NCBI RefSeq assembly: GCF_015767275.1
Contig: NZ_JADWMY010000007.1
Location: forward strand, 186,001-250,000
From: Herbaspirillum sp. AP02
Lineage (GTDB): Bacteria; Pseudomonadota; Gammaproteobacteria; Burkholderiales; Burkholderiaceae_D
Direction: 5' to 3'
Length of the DNA: 64,000 bases
This document shows, piece by piece, positions 30,090 through 43,303 of the stretch; the first letter of the stretch is position 1, and each line of letters starts with the position of its first letter. The translations under genes were made by a program, and so were the position numbers. The notes under the pieces are model-generated. The model saw only the letters and a list, made by a program, of their open reading frames with translations, searched no databases and was not told the DNA's origin.

Positions 30090-31211
30090 TCAGCCGCGCA
30101 TGGCACGGCTCATCTCATGCACCGCCTGTGCCAGGGTCGCCACGGCTTGCGGCGGAGTGTGCTGGGAGATGCCATGGCCCAGGTTGAAGACGTGCCCACT
30201 GCCGGCGCCGGGGCGTCCGAAGGACTCCAGCAGCTTGCGCACTTCGGCACGGATGGCGTCGTCCCCGGCGAAGAGCACGTTCGGGTCCAGGTTGCCCTGC
30301 AGGGCAACCTTGTCGCCGACACGACGGCGTGCGTCGCCCAGATTGACGGTCCAGTCCAGGCCCACGGCGTCGGCGCCAATGGCGGCGATCTGCTCCAGCC
30401 ACAGGCCACCGCCCTTGGTGAAGACGATCACCGGAATCTGCTGCCCGTCCTGCTTACGCTGGAGCCGGCTGACCACCTGCTGCATGTAGGCCAGCGAGAA
30501 CTGCTGGTAGATGCCATCGGCCAGCGCACCACCCCAGGTATCGAAGATCATCACGGCCTGGGCACCCGCGGCGATCTGTGCGTTCAGGTAGGCCGCCACG
30601 GCGTCGGCGTTGGTCTTGAGGATATGGTGCATCAGGTCAGGACGGCTGTAGAGCATGCTCTTGACCAGGCGGAAGTCGTCCGAGCCGCCACCTTCCACCA
30701 TGTAGCAGGCCAGCGTCCAGGGGCTGCCGGAGAAGCCGATCAGCGGCACCCGGCCATCGAGTTCCCGGCGGATCTGGGTGACGGCCTTGAAGACGTAATC
30801 CAGCCGACCCAGGTCGGGGGCCTGCAGCGCGCGGATTGCAGCTTCGTCGCGCAGGGGGCGTTCGAACTTGGGGCCTTCGCCCTCGGCGAAATAGAGTCCC
30901 AGACCCATGGCATCGGGGACAGTAAGAATGTCCGAGAACAGGATGGCGGCGTCCAGCGGATAGCGTTCCAGCGGCTGCAGCGTGACTTCCGTCGCATAGT
31001 CGGGATTGGTCGCCAGGCCCATGAATGAACCGGCGCGGCTGCGAGTGGCGCGATATTCGGGCAGGTAGCGGCCAGCCTGGCGCATCAGCCACAGCGGGGT
31101 GTAGTCGGTAGGCTGGCGCAACAGCGCGCGCAGGAAGGTATCGTTCTTGAGCGGAGCGAAGGTGGACTGCGCTGTGGACGGAGAGGCGGACTGAGACGAG
31201 GAAGAAGACAT
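30090..31211 (-). CDS. hemE: Uroporphyrinogen decarboxylase
   Basis: HemE (373 residues) decarboxylates uroporphyrinogen III to coproporphyrinogen III in haem synthesis. The signature [17 protein letters not shown] (about 39-55) holds the substrate-binding arginines; [19 protein letters not shown] and IFDTWGGAL are further family blocks. A Ser-rich ~20-residue N-terminal extension precedes the conserved [12 protein letters not shown] and no later ATG is suitable. Its 3' end abuts the DnaA-box region; upstream it is divergent from the PheC-like gene. Confidence 0.97.
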   Translation of the reverse strand: MSSSSSQSASPSTAQSTFAPLKNDTFLRALLRQPTDYTPLWLMRQAGRYLPEYRATRSRAGSFMGLATNPDYATEVTLQPLERYPLDAAILFSDILTVPDAMGLGLYFAEGEGPKFERPLRDEAAIRALQAPDLGRLDYVFKAVTQIRRELDGRVPLIGFSGSPWTLACYMVEGGGSDDFRLVKSMLYSRPDLMHHILKTNADAVAAYLNAQIAAGAQAVMIFDTWGGALADGIYQQFSLAYMQQVVSRLQRKQDGQQIPVIVFTKGGGLWLEQIAAIGADAVGLDWTVNLGDARRRVGDKVALQGNLDPNVLFAGDDAIRAEVRKLLESFGRPGAGSGHVFNLGHGISQHTPPQAVATLAQAVHEMSRAMRG

Positions 31212-31431
31212 GGTAGGCCTGCAATGCGATCTGAGGACAATCCGGCATTATCGCATCCTACGGGCGGGGCTTCCGGGCTAATTGTCGCTATCGCCGTGCG
31301 CTGAAATTGATGCAGGTCGTGGCAGCGGGTTTTGCTATGATTGCCCGGCTGGCGAAGTGCTCGCCCAGCCGGCCCTCCAAATGAACAAGAATCGGGCCGA
31401 TCCGCCAACCGTCCACTTATCGGGAGTTTTC

Positions 31432-32223
31432 ATGAAGACCATCATCCGTGCCGCCTTGCTGGCAGGCCTGGCCGTACTGTCGCTGGCCTTGTCGCCGGCT
31501 CGTGCCGAAGACGGCGTCCCGGCGTCGCGCCTGGATCAGGTGCTCAAGGCCGGCAAGCTGCGCATCTGCATGACAGGCGACTACAAGCCCTTCACCTATT
31601 ATCGGCCTGACCAGACTTTCGAAGGCATGGATGTGGATCTGGGGCAGGCGCTAGCCAAGTCGCTGGGTGTAGAGGCGCAGTTCATCAAGACCACCTGGAG
31701 CACGTTGATGAATGACTTCATCGCCCAGTGCGATGTCGGCATGGGAGGTGTCTCGATCACGCTGGACCGCGCGCGCAAGGCTGCCTTCTCGGAACCCACC
31801 ATGGTGGATGGCAAGGCCCCCATCATCCGCTGTGCCGACAAGGACAAGTTCCGTAACTTCGACATGATCGACCAGCCGGGTACCCGCGCCATCGTCAATC
31901 CGGGCGGCACCAATGAGCGCTTCGCCCGCGCCCGTTACAAGCGCGCCACACTGCTGCAGCATCCGGACAACGTGACGATCTTCCAGCAGATCGTCGACGG
32001 CAAGGCGGATGTCATGGTGACCGATGCCAGCGAGACGCTGTGGCAATCCAAGCTGCATCCGGAACTGTGTTCGGTCAGTCCGGACCAACCCCTGCAGTTC
32101 GCCGAAAAGGCCTACCTGCTGCCACGCGGCGATGTCGCCTTCAAGGCGTATGTGGACACCTGGCTGCACCTGGCCAAGGCCACTGGCGAATACCAGCAGA
32201 TCTTCGACAAGTGGTTGAAGTAG
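31432..32223 (+). CDS. Exported substrate-binding-fold protein, cyclohexadienyl dehydratase (PheC)-like
   Basis: A 263-residue protein with a signal peptide (MKTIIRAALLAGLAVLSLAL..., cleavage near ARA) and a solute-binding protein 3 fold. Segments GDYKPFTYYRPDQTFEGMDVDLGQALA (landmarks 41-67), VGMGGVSITLDRARKAAFSEP, IVNPGGTNERFARA and DVMVTDASE closely follow periplasmic cyclohexadienyl/arogenate dehydratase (PheC), which makes phenylpyruvate outside the cytosol. No ABC permease genes are adjacent, supporting an enzyme rather than a transport role. ATG 31432 has GGGAG upstream. A plain amino-acid binding protein remains possible. Confidence 0.8.
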   Translation: MKTIIRAALLAGLAVLSLALSPARAEDGVPASRLDQVLKAGKLRICMTGDYKPFTYYRPDQTFEGMDVDLGQALAKSLGVEAQFIKTTWSTLMNDFIAQCDVGMGGVSITLDRARKAAFSEPTMVDGKAPIIRCADKDKFRNFDMIDQPGTRAIVNPGGTNERFARARYKRATLLQHPDNVTIFQQIVDGKADVMVTDASETLWQSKLHPELCSVSPDQPLQFAEKAYLLPRGDVAFKAYVDTWLHLAKATGEYQQIFDKWLK

Positions 32224-32250
32224 TCTGCCGGCATCCCGATGGCCAGGCGC

Positions 32251-33063
32251 TCAGTCGAACTTGAGGTTCTTCAGTTCCGGCTTGGCATCGGGGAATTTCA
32301 GCTTCAGCTTCTGCAGTGTTTCCAGGACCACATTGGCCACCAGCAGGTTGCGATGGGTCTTGGAATCCGCCGGCACCACATACCAGGGCGCATGTAAGGT
32401 ACTGGTGGCACGCAGCACCTCCTGATAGCGCTGCTGGTAGGCATCCCAGAACTTGCGCTCTGCCAGATCCTGGGGATCGAATTTCCAGTGCTTGTTGGGG
32501 TCGTCGATGCGGGATTGCAGGCGTGATTTCTGCTCCGCCTTTGAAATGTGCAGGAAGAACTTCAGCACCACAGTCCCCGTTTCCCACAACATGCGCTCGA
32601 AATCGTTGATCTGGCGATAGCGGCGCTGGCATTCCTTGTCATCGATCCAGTCATGGACGCGGGTGATGAGCACGTCCTCGTAATGGCTGCGGTTGAACAC
32701 CGCAATCTCTCCTGCTACCGGCACCTGCGCATGTACGCGCCACAGGTAATCGTGCGCCAGCTCGATGGCCGTCGGCCCCTTGAAGTTGGCGATGCGGATG
32801 CCCTGGGGATTGACGGCAGCGAACACGTCATTGACCGTGCCGTCCTTGCCGCTGGTATCCATGCCTTGCAGGATCACCAGCACCTTGTGCTTGTGACCGG
32901 CGTAGAGCATCTGCTGCTGCAGGCCGATCTTGGCGGCCAGGGCCTGGACAGTGGCCTTGTCCTTTTCCTTGTCACCGCTGGAGAGCGGCTTGTTGGTGGC
33001 TTCGCTCTCTTTCAGGACGAACTTGGGGTGTACGGTAAATTGCGGGCCTATTTTCTTTGCCAT
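32251..33063 (-). CDS. ppk2: Polyphosphate kinase 2 family protein
   Basis: A 270-residue one-domain PPK2. Walker A GMDTSGKDGT is at 67-76, Walker B FNRSHYEDVL at 123-132, with a basic lid (QKSRLQSRIDDPNKHWKF). PPK2 enzymes phosphorylate nucleoside mono- or diphosphates with polyphosphate; one-domain forms of this length are mostly class I or III and subclass is not certain here. ATG 33063 begins MAKKIGPQF; codons farther upstream are not coding-like. It is convergent with the PheC-like gene and precedes no obvious partner. Confidence 0.93.
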   Translation of the reverse strand: MAKKIGPQFTVHPKFVLKESEATNKPLSSGDKEKDKATVQALAAKIGLQQQMLYAGHKHKVLVILQGMDTSGKDGTVNDVFAAVNPQGIRIANFKGPTAIELAHDYLWRVHAQVPVAGEIAVFNRSHYEDVLITRVHDWIDDKECQRRYRQINDFERMLWETGTVVLKFFLHISKAEQKSRLQSRIDDPNKHWKFDPQDLAERKFWDAYQQRYQEVLRATSTLHAPWYVVPADSKTHRNLLVANVVLETLQKLKLKFPDAKPELKNLKFD

Positions 33064-33115
33064 GCTGTCTCGCTTTATCGTTATCGGGAAATGTCCGTAT
33101 CCGGGGTGGTGCCGC

Positions 33116-33577
33116 TCACAGCACGCCGTGCAATTCACCCATGGCGTGCTCGATCTTGATGCACTTGTCCATGATGACCTTAAGGCCTGCGGCACGGGCG
33201 CGGGCCGCCGCGGCTTCATTGACGATGTCCAGCTGCATCCAGACGCAGTCGGCGCCGATGGCGATGGCTTCTTCCACCACCGGTGGGATGTCGGCCGACT
33301 TGCGGAAACAATCCACGATGCTCACCCGCAGGCCCTGCCCCGCCAAGGCCGTGCTGGCCTCCTGCAAACTGGCGTGACACTGTTCGCCCAGCATGGTCTG
33401 CCCGGCGTACATGGGATTGACTGCAACGATGCGATAGCCCGCCGACTGCAGGTAGGCGGCAACGTCAAAGCTGGCCCGCTCGGGGCGGTTGGACAGTCCG
33501 ACCACGGCGATGATGGGCTTGCCATTGACGCGTGAGGACAGGGTGGCGGAGGAAGAAGGCGAGACGGCTGAAGACAT
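33116..33577 (-). CDS. CoA-binding domain protein (YccU-like)
   Basis: A 153-residue single Rossmann-fold CoA-binding protein like E. coli YccU. The nucleotide motif IIAVVGLSNRPERASFDVAAYL (landmark 22-43) and VNPMYAGQ, then VDCFRKSADIPPVVEEAIAIGADCVWMQLDI are the conserved blocks. It resembles the N-terminal domain of succinyl-CoA synthetase alpha but lacks the ligase part; function unknown. ATG 33577 has AGGAG at 5 nt. It lies 52 nt upstream of ppk2 on the same strand. Confidence 0.9.
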   Translation of the reverse strand: MSSAVSPSSSATLSSRVNGKPIIAVVGLSNRPERASFDVAAYLQSAGYRIVAVNPMYAGQTMLGEQCHASLQEASTALAGQGLRVSIVDCFRKSADIPPVVEEAIAIGADCVWMQLDIVNEAAAARARAAGLKVIMDKCIKIEHAMGELHGVL

Positions 33578-33909
33578 GTGTGCTCCTGCTGAGGATGAAT
33601 GGGCGCTGGGGACCCATATCATCTAAATGATTTACGCACGCCGATTTGGTTCGCCACGGCGCTTCGAAGGGCTCACTTTACCCGAACATGGGCATGACGG
33701 CAGGCGTGCCGACAGGCAGCTTGATACAGGTTAAGTAGGCGGCGCGAAAGAGGAACGGCTGGGACGGGAAAGGTCGGCTTGCGCCGCAAGATGCAGTACA
33801 GAGTACGGCGACCGATTCGCGACGAGCATGGATGAGCATGAAAAAAGGCAGCCGAGGCTGCCTTTCGATTTACTGCCTTTGCCTCGCACAACGAGGACAC
33901 GCCGAGCGA
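33578..33909. other. Gap between the CoA-binding gene and atpC
   Basis: 332 nt containing the ATP synthase operon terminator at its right end and the presumed promoter of the CoA-binding gene at its left end. A short minus-strand open frame here has no ribosome-binding site or recognisable domain. Confidence 0.6.
33841..33865 (-). terminator. Terminator of the atp operon
   Basis: AAAGGCAGCC pairs with GGCTGCCTTT around a short loop and is followed by a T-run on the minus strand, 45 nt after the atpC stop. Confidence 0.85.
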
Positions 33910-34332
33910 TCAGCGCTTCTGACGCAACTTCTGGATCGCAGCCAGCTGAGCCACTGCAGCAGCCAGTTCGGCCTGGGCGGCGGCGTGGTCGATCTTGGAG
34001 TCGCGATTGACCAGCGCTTCCTCGGCCAGACGCTTGGCTTCGGCGGCCTTGGCTTCGTCCAGGTCGGCACCACGGATCGCGGTGTCGGCCAGCACGGTCA
34101 CGGTATCGGGCTGCACTTCCAGCAGGCCACCGGCCACGAACACGAATTCCTCGTGCGCCTGACCCGGCACCTTGATACGGACAGCACCTGGCTTGATGCG
34201 CGTGATCAGCGGGGTGTGACGGGGGTAGATACCCAGTTCACCCGCTTCGCCCGGCAACGCGACGAATTCCGCCTCGCCGGAGAAGATTGCCTCTTCCGCC
34301 GAGACCACGTCCACGTGAATAGTATGTGCCAT
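33910..34332 (-). CDS. atpC: ATP synthase F1 subunit epsilon
   Basis: A 140-residue epsilon subunit: N-terminal beta-sandwich ([42 protein letters not shown]) and C-terminal two-helix domain that can inhibit ATP hydrolysis. It couples the c-ring to the gamma shaft. ATG 34332 has AGGAAA four nt upstream; codons further up are not part of the subunit. Last gene of the atp operon, followed by its terminator. Confidence 0.96.
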   Translation of the reverse strand: MAHTIHVDVVSAEEAIFSGEAEFVALPGEAGELGIYPRHTPLITRIKPGAVRIKVPGQAHEEFVFVAGGLLEVQPDTVTVLADTAIRGADLDEAKAAEAKRLAEEALVNRDSKIDHAAAQAELAAAVAQLAAIQKLRQKR

Positions 34333-34477
34333 GTCGTTTCCTAGTCGATGGACCGCCACCGTGAACGATGGCGGCGCCGAAAATCAAAGAATGCCCTGCT
34401 GCGTTTGCCGGCTCACCACAGTCGCACCGCATTGCTGCGTTCCGCCTGCCAGCGAAACCGGCTTTCGCCAGTCGGTC

Positions 34478-35902
<1,425 letters not shown>

Positions 35903-35935
35903 TTAAATTCTGTTTCGCTGCGCTACGTTAGCTGA

Positions 35936-36808
35936 TCAGCCAACCGCGGCCGCACCGGCGACGATTTCCGACAGTTCCTTGGTAATCGCGGCCTGACGAG
36001 TCTTGTTGTAGACCAACTTCAACTCGCCGATCACGCTACCTGCGTTGTCGCTGGCGGCCTTCATCGCGACCATGCGCGCCGATTGCTCGGACGCCATGTT
36101 CTCGGCGACGGCTTGATAAATCAGCGCTTCGACGTAACGCACCAGCAGCTCGTCCACCACGGATTGCACATCGGGCTCATAGATGTAGTCCCAGGAGTGC
36201 GCACCCTCGTCAGCCTTGAGCTTGTCGCTGGTCAGCGGCAGCAGTTGCTGCAGGGTGGCTTCCTGCTTCATCGTGTTGATGAACTTGGTGTACACCAGGT
36301 ACACCGCGTCCAGCTTGCCTTCCTGGTAAGCGTCGAGCAGCACCTTGACGGGGCCGATCAGCTTTTCCAGGTGAGGCGTATCACCCAGTTGCGTCACGTT
36401 GGCGGCCACGCGGGCGCCGATACGATTCAGAAAACCCAGACCCTTGTTGCCAATGGCGACGGTCTCGATAGCCTTGCCCTGGCCTTCCAGTTCACGGAAC
36501 TTGGTGGTCAACAGACGCAGCGAGTTGGTGTTCATGCCGCCACACAGACCCTTGTCGGTCGTGACGACGATGAAACCAACGCGCTTGGCCGTATCCTGCT
36601 GGACCATGAACGGGTGCACGTACTCCGGGTTGGCCTGCGACAGGTTGGCCGCAATGTTGCGGATCTTGTCGCTGTACGGGCGGGCTGCGTGCATCCGGTC
36701 CTGCGCCTTGCGCATTTTGGATGCCGCGACCATTTCCATCGCCTTGGTGATCTTCTTCGTATTTTCTACGCTCTTGATCTTGCCACGTATCTCTTTACCT
36801 GTAGCCAT
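35936..36808 (-). CDS. atpG: ATP synthase F1 subunit gamma
   Basis: The 290-residue rotary shaft subunit. It opens [32 protein letters not shown]-like (landmarks 1-32), carries [13 protein letters not shown] near 80-92 and ends with the long C-terminal helix [35 protein letters not shown]. It lies between atpA and atpD as usual. Confidence 0.97.
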   Translation of the reverse strand: MATGKEIRGKIKSVENTKKITKAMEMVAASKMRKAQDRMHAARPYSDKIRNIAANLSQANPEYVHPFMVQQDTAKRVGFIVVTTDKGLCGGMNTNSLRLLTTKFRELEGQGKAIETVAIGNKGLGFLNRIGARVAANVTQLGDTPHLEKLIGPVKVLLDAYQEGKLDAVYLVYTKFINTMKQEATLQQLLPLTSDKLKADEGAHSWDYIYEPDVQSVVDELLVRYVEALIYQAVAENMASEQSARMVAMKAASDNAGSVIGELKLVYNKTRQAAITKELSEIVAGAAAVG

Positions 36809-36838
36809 GAGTAAGACTCCTTATAGCTTCAGTAAAAA

Positions 36839-38380
36839 TTAGTACGCGCCGGATTTCTTGAAGTCAGCGATGGCGGCCGCCAGGGCTGCTTCAGCATCCT
36901 TATCCAGTTGCTTGGTGTCTTCGATCTTCTTCAACAGGTCAGCGTGGCTGGTCTTCATGAAGTTGTGCAGACCGGCTTCGAAGGCCAGGATCTTCTTCAC
37001 TTCGACGTCGTCCATGTAGCCCTTGTTGACGGCGAACAGGGTCACGGCCATGATCGAGATCGACTGCGGAGCGTACTGAGCCTGCTTCAGCAGTTCGGTC
37101 ACGCGTGCACCGCGGTCCAGCTGCTTGCGGGTGGCTTCGTCCAGGTCGGAAGCGAACTGCGCGAACGCAGCCAGTTCACGGTACTGTGCCAGGTCGGTAC
37201 GGATACCGCCGGACAGATTCTTGATGACCTTGGTCTGGGCAGCACCACCGACGCGCGACACCGAGATACCGGCGTTGATCGCAGGACGGATACCGGCGTT
37301 GAACAGCGAGGTTTCCAGGAAGATCTGGCCGTCGGTGATCGAGATCACGTTGGTCGGAACGAAGGCGGACACGTCACCGGCCTGGGTTTCAATGATCGGC
37401 AGTGCGGTCAGGGAACCGGTCTGGCCCTTGACTTCGCCGTTGGTGAACTTCTCGACGTAGTCGGCGTTCACGCGGGCAGCACGTTCCAGCAGGCGGCTGT
37501 GCAGGTAGAACACGTCGCCAGGATAGGCTTCGCGGCCCGGCGGACGGCGCAGCAGCAGCGAGACCTGACGGTAGGCCACGGCTTGCTTGGACAGATCGTC
37601 ATACACGATCAGGGCATCTTGACCGCGGTCGCGGAAGTATTCGCCCATGGCGCAACCCGAGTAGGCCGACACGTATTGCATCGCAGCCGATTCGGAGGCG
37701 GTCGCGGCCACGACGATGGTGTATTCCATCGCGCCGTGTGCTTCCAGTGCGCGCACCACGTTCTTGACCGACGAAGCCTTCTGGCCGATCGCGACGTAGA
37801 TGCAGGTCATGTTCTGACCCTTTTGATTGATGATGGCATCGATCGCCACAGCGGTCTTGCCGGTCTGGCGGTCACCGATGATCAGCTCGCGCTGGCCACG
37901 GCCGACGGGGACCATCGAGTCGATCGACTTCAGGCCGGTCTGCATCGGTTGCGACACGGACTGACGTGCGATCACGCCCGGAGCGATCTTTTCGATCGGG
38001 GCGGTCAGCTTGGCATTGATCGGACCCTTGCCGTCGATCGGCTGGCCCAGTGCGTTGACCACACGGCCCTTCAGTTCAGGACCGATAGGCACTTCCAGGA
38101 TGCGGCCGGTGCACTTGACAACGTCGCCTTCGGAAATGTGTTCGTATTCGCCCAGGATAACGGCGCCCACCGAGTCACGCTCCAGGTTCAGCGCCAGGCC
38201 GAAGGTGTTGCCCGGGAATTCCAGCATCTCACCTTGCATCACGTCGGACAGACCATGGATACGGCAGATACCGTCGGACACGGAAATGACCGTGCCCTGA
38301 TTGCGAATCTCAGCGGTATCGCCAAGGCCTTGGATCCGGCTCTTGATCAGCTCGCTGATTTCAGATGCGTTGAGTTGCAT
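36839..38380 (-). CDS. atpA: ATP synthase F1 subunit alpha
   Basis: The 513-residue non-catalytic nucleotide-binding subunit. P-loop GDRQTGKT at 169-176, conserved arginine finger region [12 protein letters not shown], and C-terminal helical domain are present and the length is standard. It sits between atpH and atpG. Confidence 0.98.
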   Translation of the reverse strand: MQLNASEISELIKSRIQGLGDTAEIRNQGTVISVSDGICRIHGLSDVMQGEMLEFPGNTFGLALNLERDSVGAVILGEYEHISEGDVVKCTGRILEVPIGPELKGRVVNALGQPIDGKGPINAKLTAPIEKIAPGVIARQSVSQPMQTGLKSIDSMVPVGRGQRELIIGDRQTGKTAVAIDAIINQKGQNMTCIYVAIGQKASSVKNVVRALEAHGAMEYTIVVAATASESAAMQYVSAYSGCAMGEYFRDRGQDALIVYDDLSKQAVAYRQVSLLLRRPPGREAYPGDVFYLHSRLLERAARVNADYVEKFTNGEVKGQTGSLTALPIIETQAGDVSAFVPTNVISITDGQIFLETSLFNAGIRPAINAGISVSRVGGAAQTKVIKNLSGGIRTDLAQYRELAAFAQFASDLDEATRKQLDRGARVTELLKQAQYAPQSISIMAVTLFAVNKGYMDDVEVKKILAFEAGLHNFMKTSHADLLKKIEDTKQLDKDAEAALAAAIADFKKSGAY

Positions 38381-38425
38381 ACTAACTCCTAAAAATTGTT
38401 CTTTCGCTTAGCCAGCCAGAGGCAC

Positions 38426-38959
38426 TTACGCGGCCAGAGCAGCTTGCAGCTGCTGCAGCTTCGCGCGCACGGAGGTATCGAACACTTCATCGCCGATCAC
38501 GACCCGCACACCACCGATCAGGCTGCTGTCTACCGTCACCGAAGGATTCAGCTTGCGGCCGAACTTCTTCTCCAGTGCCGAGACGACATCCTTGACCTGG
38601 GCATCGCTGAGCTCGAAGGCGCTGACGATGTCGGCATCGGCCGAACCTTCCGATGTGTTCTTGAGCACATGGAATTGTTGGGCGATTTCCGGCAGCAGCA
38701 CCAGACGGCCATTGTCAGCCAGCGTCCGGACGAAATTCTGCGCCTCGATGGACAGCGGGGTCTTCAAGGCGGCGGCAAAGACTTCTGCCAGCTTGTCGTG
38801 GGATACGGAAGGGTTCTGCGCCAGGGCCTGCACCTCAGGATGCGCTGCCACCTGGGCCATCTCGTCGACGAGATCGGACCAGGCTGCCGGGCTGCCTGCC
38901 TTGGCCACACGGAACAAGGCTTCAGCGTAAGGACGAGCGATCGTTGCGAGTTCGGCCAT
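38426..38959 (-). CDS. atpH: ATP synthase F1 subunit delta
   Basis: A 177-residue delta subunit, which joins the b-stalk to the top of the alpha/beta hexamer. Landmarks are [14 protein letters not shown] near the start and the C-terminal [40 protein letters not shown] block. It starts 1 nt after the atpF stop, so the pair is translationally coupled. Confidence 0.96.
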   Translation of the reverse strand: MAELATIARPYAEALFRVAKAGSPAAWSDLVDEMAQVAAHPEVQALAQNPSVSHDKLAEVFAAALKTPLSIEAQNFVRTLADNGRLVLLPEIAQQFHVLKNTSEGSADADIVSAFELSDAQVKDVVSALEKKFGRKLNPSVTVDSSLIGGVRVVIGDEVFDTSVRAKLQQLQAALAA

Positions 38960-38960
38960 A

Positions 38961-39431
38961 TTACAGCTCTGTCTTCAGTTGATTCAGCAAGTCGGCGTGG
39001 GCCGCAGCATTCACTTCGCGCTTGAGGATGTGTTCCGCGCCCTTGACGGCGAGCGTAGCGACCTGGCCGCGCAGTTCTTCACGTGCCTGGTTCACTTGCT
39101 GTTGGGCGTCGGCACGGCCAGCGGCGATGATGCGGGCAGCTTCTTCAGCGGCCGTCTTCTTCGCTTCTTCGATGATCAGCTGAGCGCGCTTCTCGGCTTC
39201 GCCGATACGCTTCTGGCCTTCATCGCGTGCCGATGCCAGTTCGCCCTGGATGCGCTTTTCGGCGGCGGCCAGATCGGCCTTACCGCGGTCAGCGGCTGCC
39301 AGCCCGTCCGCAATCTTCTTGGCGCGTTCGTCGAGCGCCTTGATCAACGGCGGCCACACGAATTTCATCGTGAAGCCGGCGAGGATGAAGAAGACCACGA
39401 ACTGCGCAATCAATGTTGCATTTAAGTTCAC
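38961..39431 (-). CDS. atpF: ATP synthase Fo subunit b
   Basis: A 156-residue subunit with one N-terminal membrane helix (about 6-26, [22 protein letters not shown]) and a long charged Ala/Glu/Lys/Arg-rich coiled-coil forming the peripheral stalk. Length and composition are standard. It lies between atpE and atpH. Confidence 0.97.
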   Translation of the reverse strand: MNLNATLIAQFVVFFILAGFTMKFVWPPLIKALDERAKKIADGLAAADRGKADLAAAEKRIQGELASARDEGQKRIGEAEKRAQLIIEEAKKTAAEEAARIIAAGRADAQQQVNQAREELRGQVATLAVKGAEHILKREVNAAAHADLLNQLKTEL

Positions 39432-39506
39432 GGTAATTTCCTTCTCAGAATAACGAGTGCCGGAACCAATCGTCCGGCAAGATGAGAATCGGCTATGAAG
39501 CGCGAA

Positions 39507-39761
<255 letters not shown>

Positions 39762-39827
39762 TTAAGAAAAGTTAATTAAATACAAAACCAAAAAACAAAC
39801 TGAAAAACAGGTACTGCAAGCCTTGTG

Positions 39828-40990
<1,163 letters not shown>

Positions 40991-41582
40991 ATCTATCCAA
41001 TTTCGTGCATGCGCCGCACCCCTTAAGGGCAGACGGCAGCTTAAAAGCCCGGCGATTATAAAGGTTCGTTTTCTGGTAAGTCAAACCTTTTGCGGCCAGA
41101 TCGGGGGCTTATCTGGGGCACTTCGCGGTGAGTTGTGGCAAAAAGGCAGCCACTTCGATTTTTTGCAGCGCAACAAGAAGGATCGCTGACCCATGCGGGG
41201 AGGCGATCCCGTTTTCGCGCCAAGCGGATTCTTCCCTCCTGACTGTTCGTTCAGGTTTGCACAAGCTGCACTGAAATTGCTAGCAAGAATGCACAAAAGA
41301 CCACCAACGGCGCCGGTTTTGCGAACAGCGCTCAATTTAATCAAAAAAGTCGCACAGGGCCAGAAAAATATCCCGCAAATTCAATGATTTACGGAAATTA
41401 GGTGAGCGCTCGCAATCTAGCGGTGGCTGTACTGACATTTTGTCAGGAAGTTGGAAGTTGTCAGACGACCAAGCTCGCGTTCTTGGCCATATGCTGCAGC
41501 ACAGCGAAGGGCCACGGCAAACGTGAGCCTGGACGCCGACGGCCAGGATTCCGCCACCTGGCATGCAGTAGAAATACGGTCT
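40991..41582. other. Gap upstream of the atp operon
   Basis: 592 nt with the atp promoter at its left end. No convincing gene was found; one 87-codon minus-strand frame (41081-41344) begins with a signal-peptide-like stretch but has no ribosome-binding site, runs through the promoter and has no domain. In many betaproteobacteria parB would lie here; it is absent. Confidence 0.6.
41055..41084 (-). promoter_or_regulatory. Sigma-70 promoter of the atp operon
   Basis: On the minus strand TTGACT (41084-41079) and a perfect TATAAT (41060-41055) are separated by 18 bp. The transcript would start near 41048, about 58 nt before atpI. Confidence 0.75.
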
Positions 41583-43100
41583 TCAGATCAGTCCCAGGTT
41601 CAGGCCCTTGAGGGTGGCGGCAGCCCGCGTGGAACACTGCAATTTGCGGAAAATGCTCTCCACGTGGGTACGCACCGTGGAGGGACTGATGCGCATGACC
41701 CTGGCGGCTTCCTTGTTGCTCTCGCCCAGGCTGATGCGTCGCAGCACCTCGACCTCGCGCTCCGACAGCAGTCCCTTGCGCGCCGGCATCGGCAACGCAG
41801 CCGTGGTATCCCCGGCTGCGGCAGCGGCTACCCACCGTACGGCATCGGCATCAAACTGGCCCGCCACAGCCTGCCGGCCGAGTACATCGTTGGCCTCATC
41901 AATGCTCAGTGCCCCCCGCCATGGGCGCCGGGCACATAGTGCGGCGTGGGCGGCGGCGACTGCCAGCAGCCGCGCCGGGTGGCCGAGGGCCTCCCCATCC
42001 AGCCCACGAAAATAGCCACTGCCATCCATGCGTTCATAGAGTTGGGAGGCCAGCGCCGCGTCCTCGCGCAGGGCCGGAATCAGGGCACCGGCACGCGCCG
42101 TCCAGTAGGGTGCCAGGCGGATGCGTTCCCAGTCGTCCACGCCAGGACGCCCCGGGCGCTCCCAGATGGTGTTGGAGACGGAGACCCGGCCGATGCCGTG
42201 GAGCAAGGCGGCACGCACCAGCCCCTGCTGTTGCAAGGGTGGCAGACCCGCCAGCGCGGCGGCCCGCGCCGCCAGTTCACTGACACGCCGCGAATAACCG
42301 GTCAACCAGGGCAGCTTCAGTTCGATCAGGTCGGCCACGATGCTCAGCGGCACCTCGTGGGCGGGCAGTTCACCGGAGGATGCCAGGGCATCCTGCCCGT
42401 CCAGCGCAGCCAGCCATGCGCCGGCCTGCACTGCCACGCGTTCTGCCAGCGGCGCCGGGTACTTGATGCCGCCAGCGGCAAGCACCATGCGGATGGCGCT
42501 GTCGGCACCGTGCGTACGGGCCAGGATGTCGAGGTCGCCCGCCAGGCTGGTGTAATACACCAGCGCCGGCACCTCGGCGCCGCTCAGTTGTTGCGGCGCC
42601 CCGCTGCCATCGAAGTGTTCCCAGACATGGCGCAGTCCGGCCTCCACCGCGGGCGGCAGGCCCAGCATGCCGGCCACATCGCCGGCCACCTCGCAATGGA
42701 TGCGTGCCAGCGGTTCGATATTGGAAAAGGTCAGCGGATGGTCCGGCGGCAAGCCATGGCGCAGCATGGCCTCCCGACCACCGACATCGTCGCCCAGCAG
42801 GTTGGCGAAACCTGCGGCATTGGCGGTGCAGCCCGACCAGCGCAGCAAGGCCACCAGGCGCGCATTCAGGATGTCTTGCGCACCGGCGCCGTCCAGCTGC
42901 GCCACCTGGGCCGCCAACCGTGCGGCGCGCTGCGACTGGGCGGGGGGCTGTCCCATGCTGAGATCACCCACCAGCGCCAGGACATGCACTGCCACCTCGG
43001 CGGAAATCATCGGAATACCGCAGACAAGCGGATCGGAGGCAGCCAGATCGCTGGCTGGGGCAGGCGCGGCACTGCCGGATGGAATGACGTCGGGAAGCAT
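41583..43100 (-). CDS. HD-GYP-like protein with C-terminal LuxR DNA-binding domain
   Basis: A 505-residue regulator. The N-terminal half carries an HD-GYP-like segment with HVWEHFDGSGAPQQL; the second half has LVRAALLHGIGRVSVSNTIWERPG and LYERMDGSGYFRGLDGE, matching HD-GYP phosphodiesterases, but HD is replaced by HG and GYP by GYF, so metal binding is doubtful. The C-terminus (about 440-505) is a LuxR helix-turn-helix with LLSEREVEVLRRISLGESNKEAARVM. It may sense rather than hydrolyse a ligand such as cyclic-di-GMP. ATG 43100 is preferred over TTG 43136. It is divergent from the exported hydrolase gene. Confidence 0.85.
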   Translation of the reverse strand: MLPDVIPSGSAAPAPASDLAASDPLVCGIPMISAEVAVHVLALVGDLSMGQPPAQSQRAARLAAQVAQLDGAGAQDILNARLVALLRWSGCTANAAGFANLLGDDVGGREAMLRHGLPPDHPLTFSNIEPLARIHCEVAGDVAGMLGLPPAVEAGLRHVWEHFDGSGAPQQLSGAEVPALVYYTSLAGDLDILARTHGADSAIRMVLAAGGIKYPAPLAERVAVQAGAWLAALDGQDALASSGELPAHEVPLSIVADLIELKLPWLTGYSRRVSELAARAAALAGLPPLQQQGLVRAALLHGIGRVSVSNTIWERPGRPGVDDWERIRLAPYWTARAGALIPALREDAALASQLYERMDGSGYFRGLDGEALGHPARLLAVAAAHAALCARRPWRGALSIDEANDVLGRQAVAGQFDADAVRWVAAAAAGDTTAALPMPARKGLLSEREVEVLRRISLGESNKEAARVMRISPSTVRTHVESIFRKLQCSTRAAATLKGLNLGLI

Positions 43101-43303
43101 CCCGACACTGTAGCGGCAACTCCGAGCGTGAGGCAATCAACTCTTCGGTTAATGGCTCCGGCCTGTATGACAGGCCGGAATCGCTGCGCCTTGCCCATCG
43201 CGCCCCTGGGGTCGGTCGATTGACCGATACCGATGGGGCCAGCGCATTCCTATACTGGCCTCACTGAAACGAACAACCCCACCACCTTCCCAAGGAGAAC
43301 ACC

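Noticed and set aside
41081-41344. An 87-codon minus-strand frame with a signal-peptide-like N-terminus upstream of atpI
   Set aside because: No ribosome-binding site, overlaps the atp promoter, and no recognisable mature domain.
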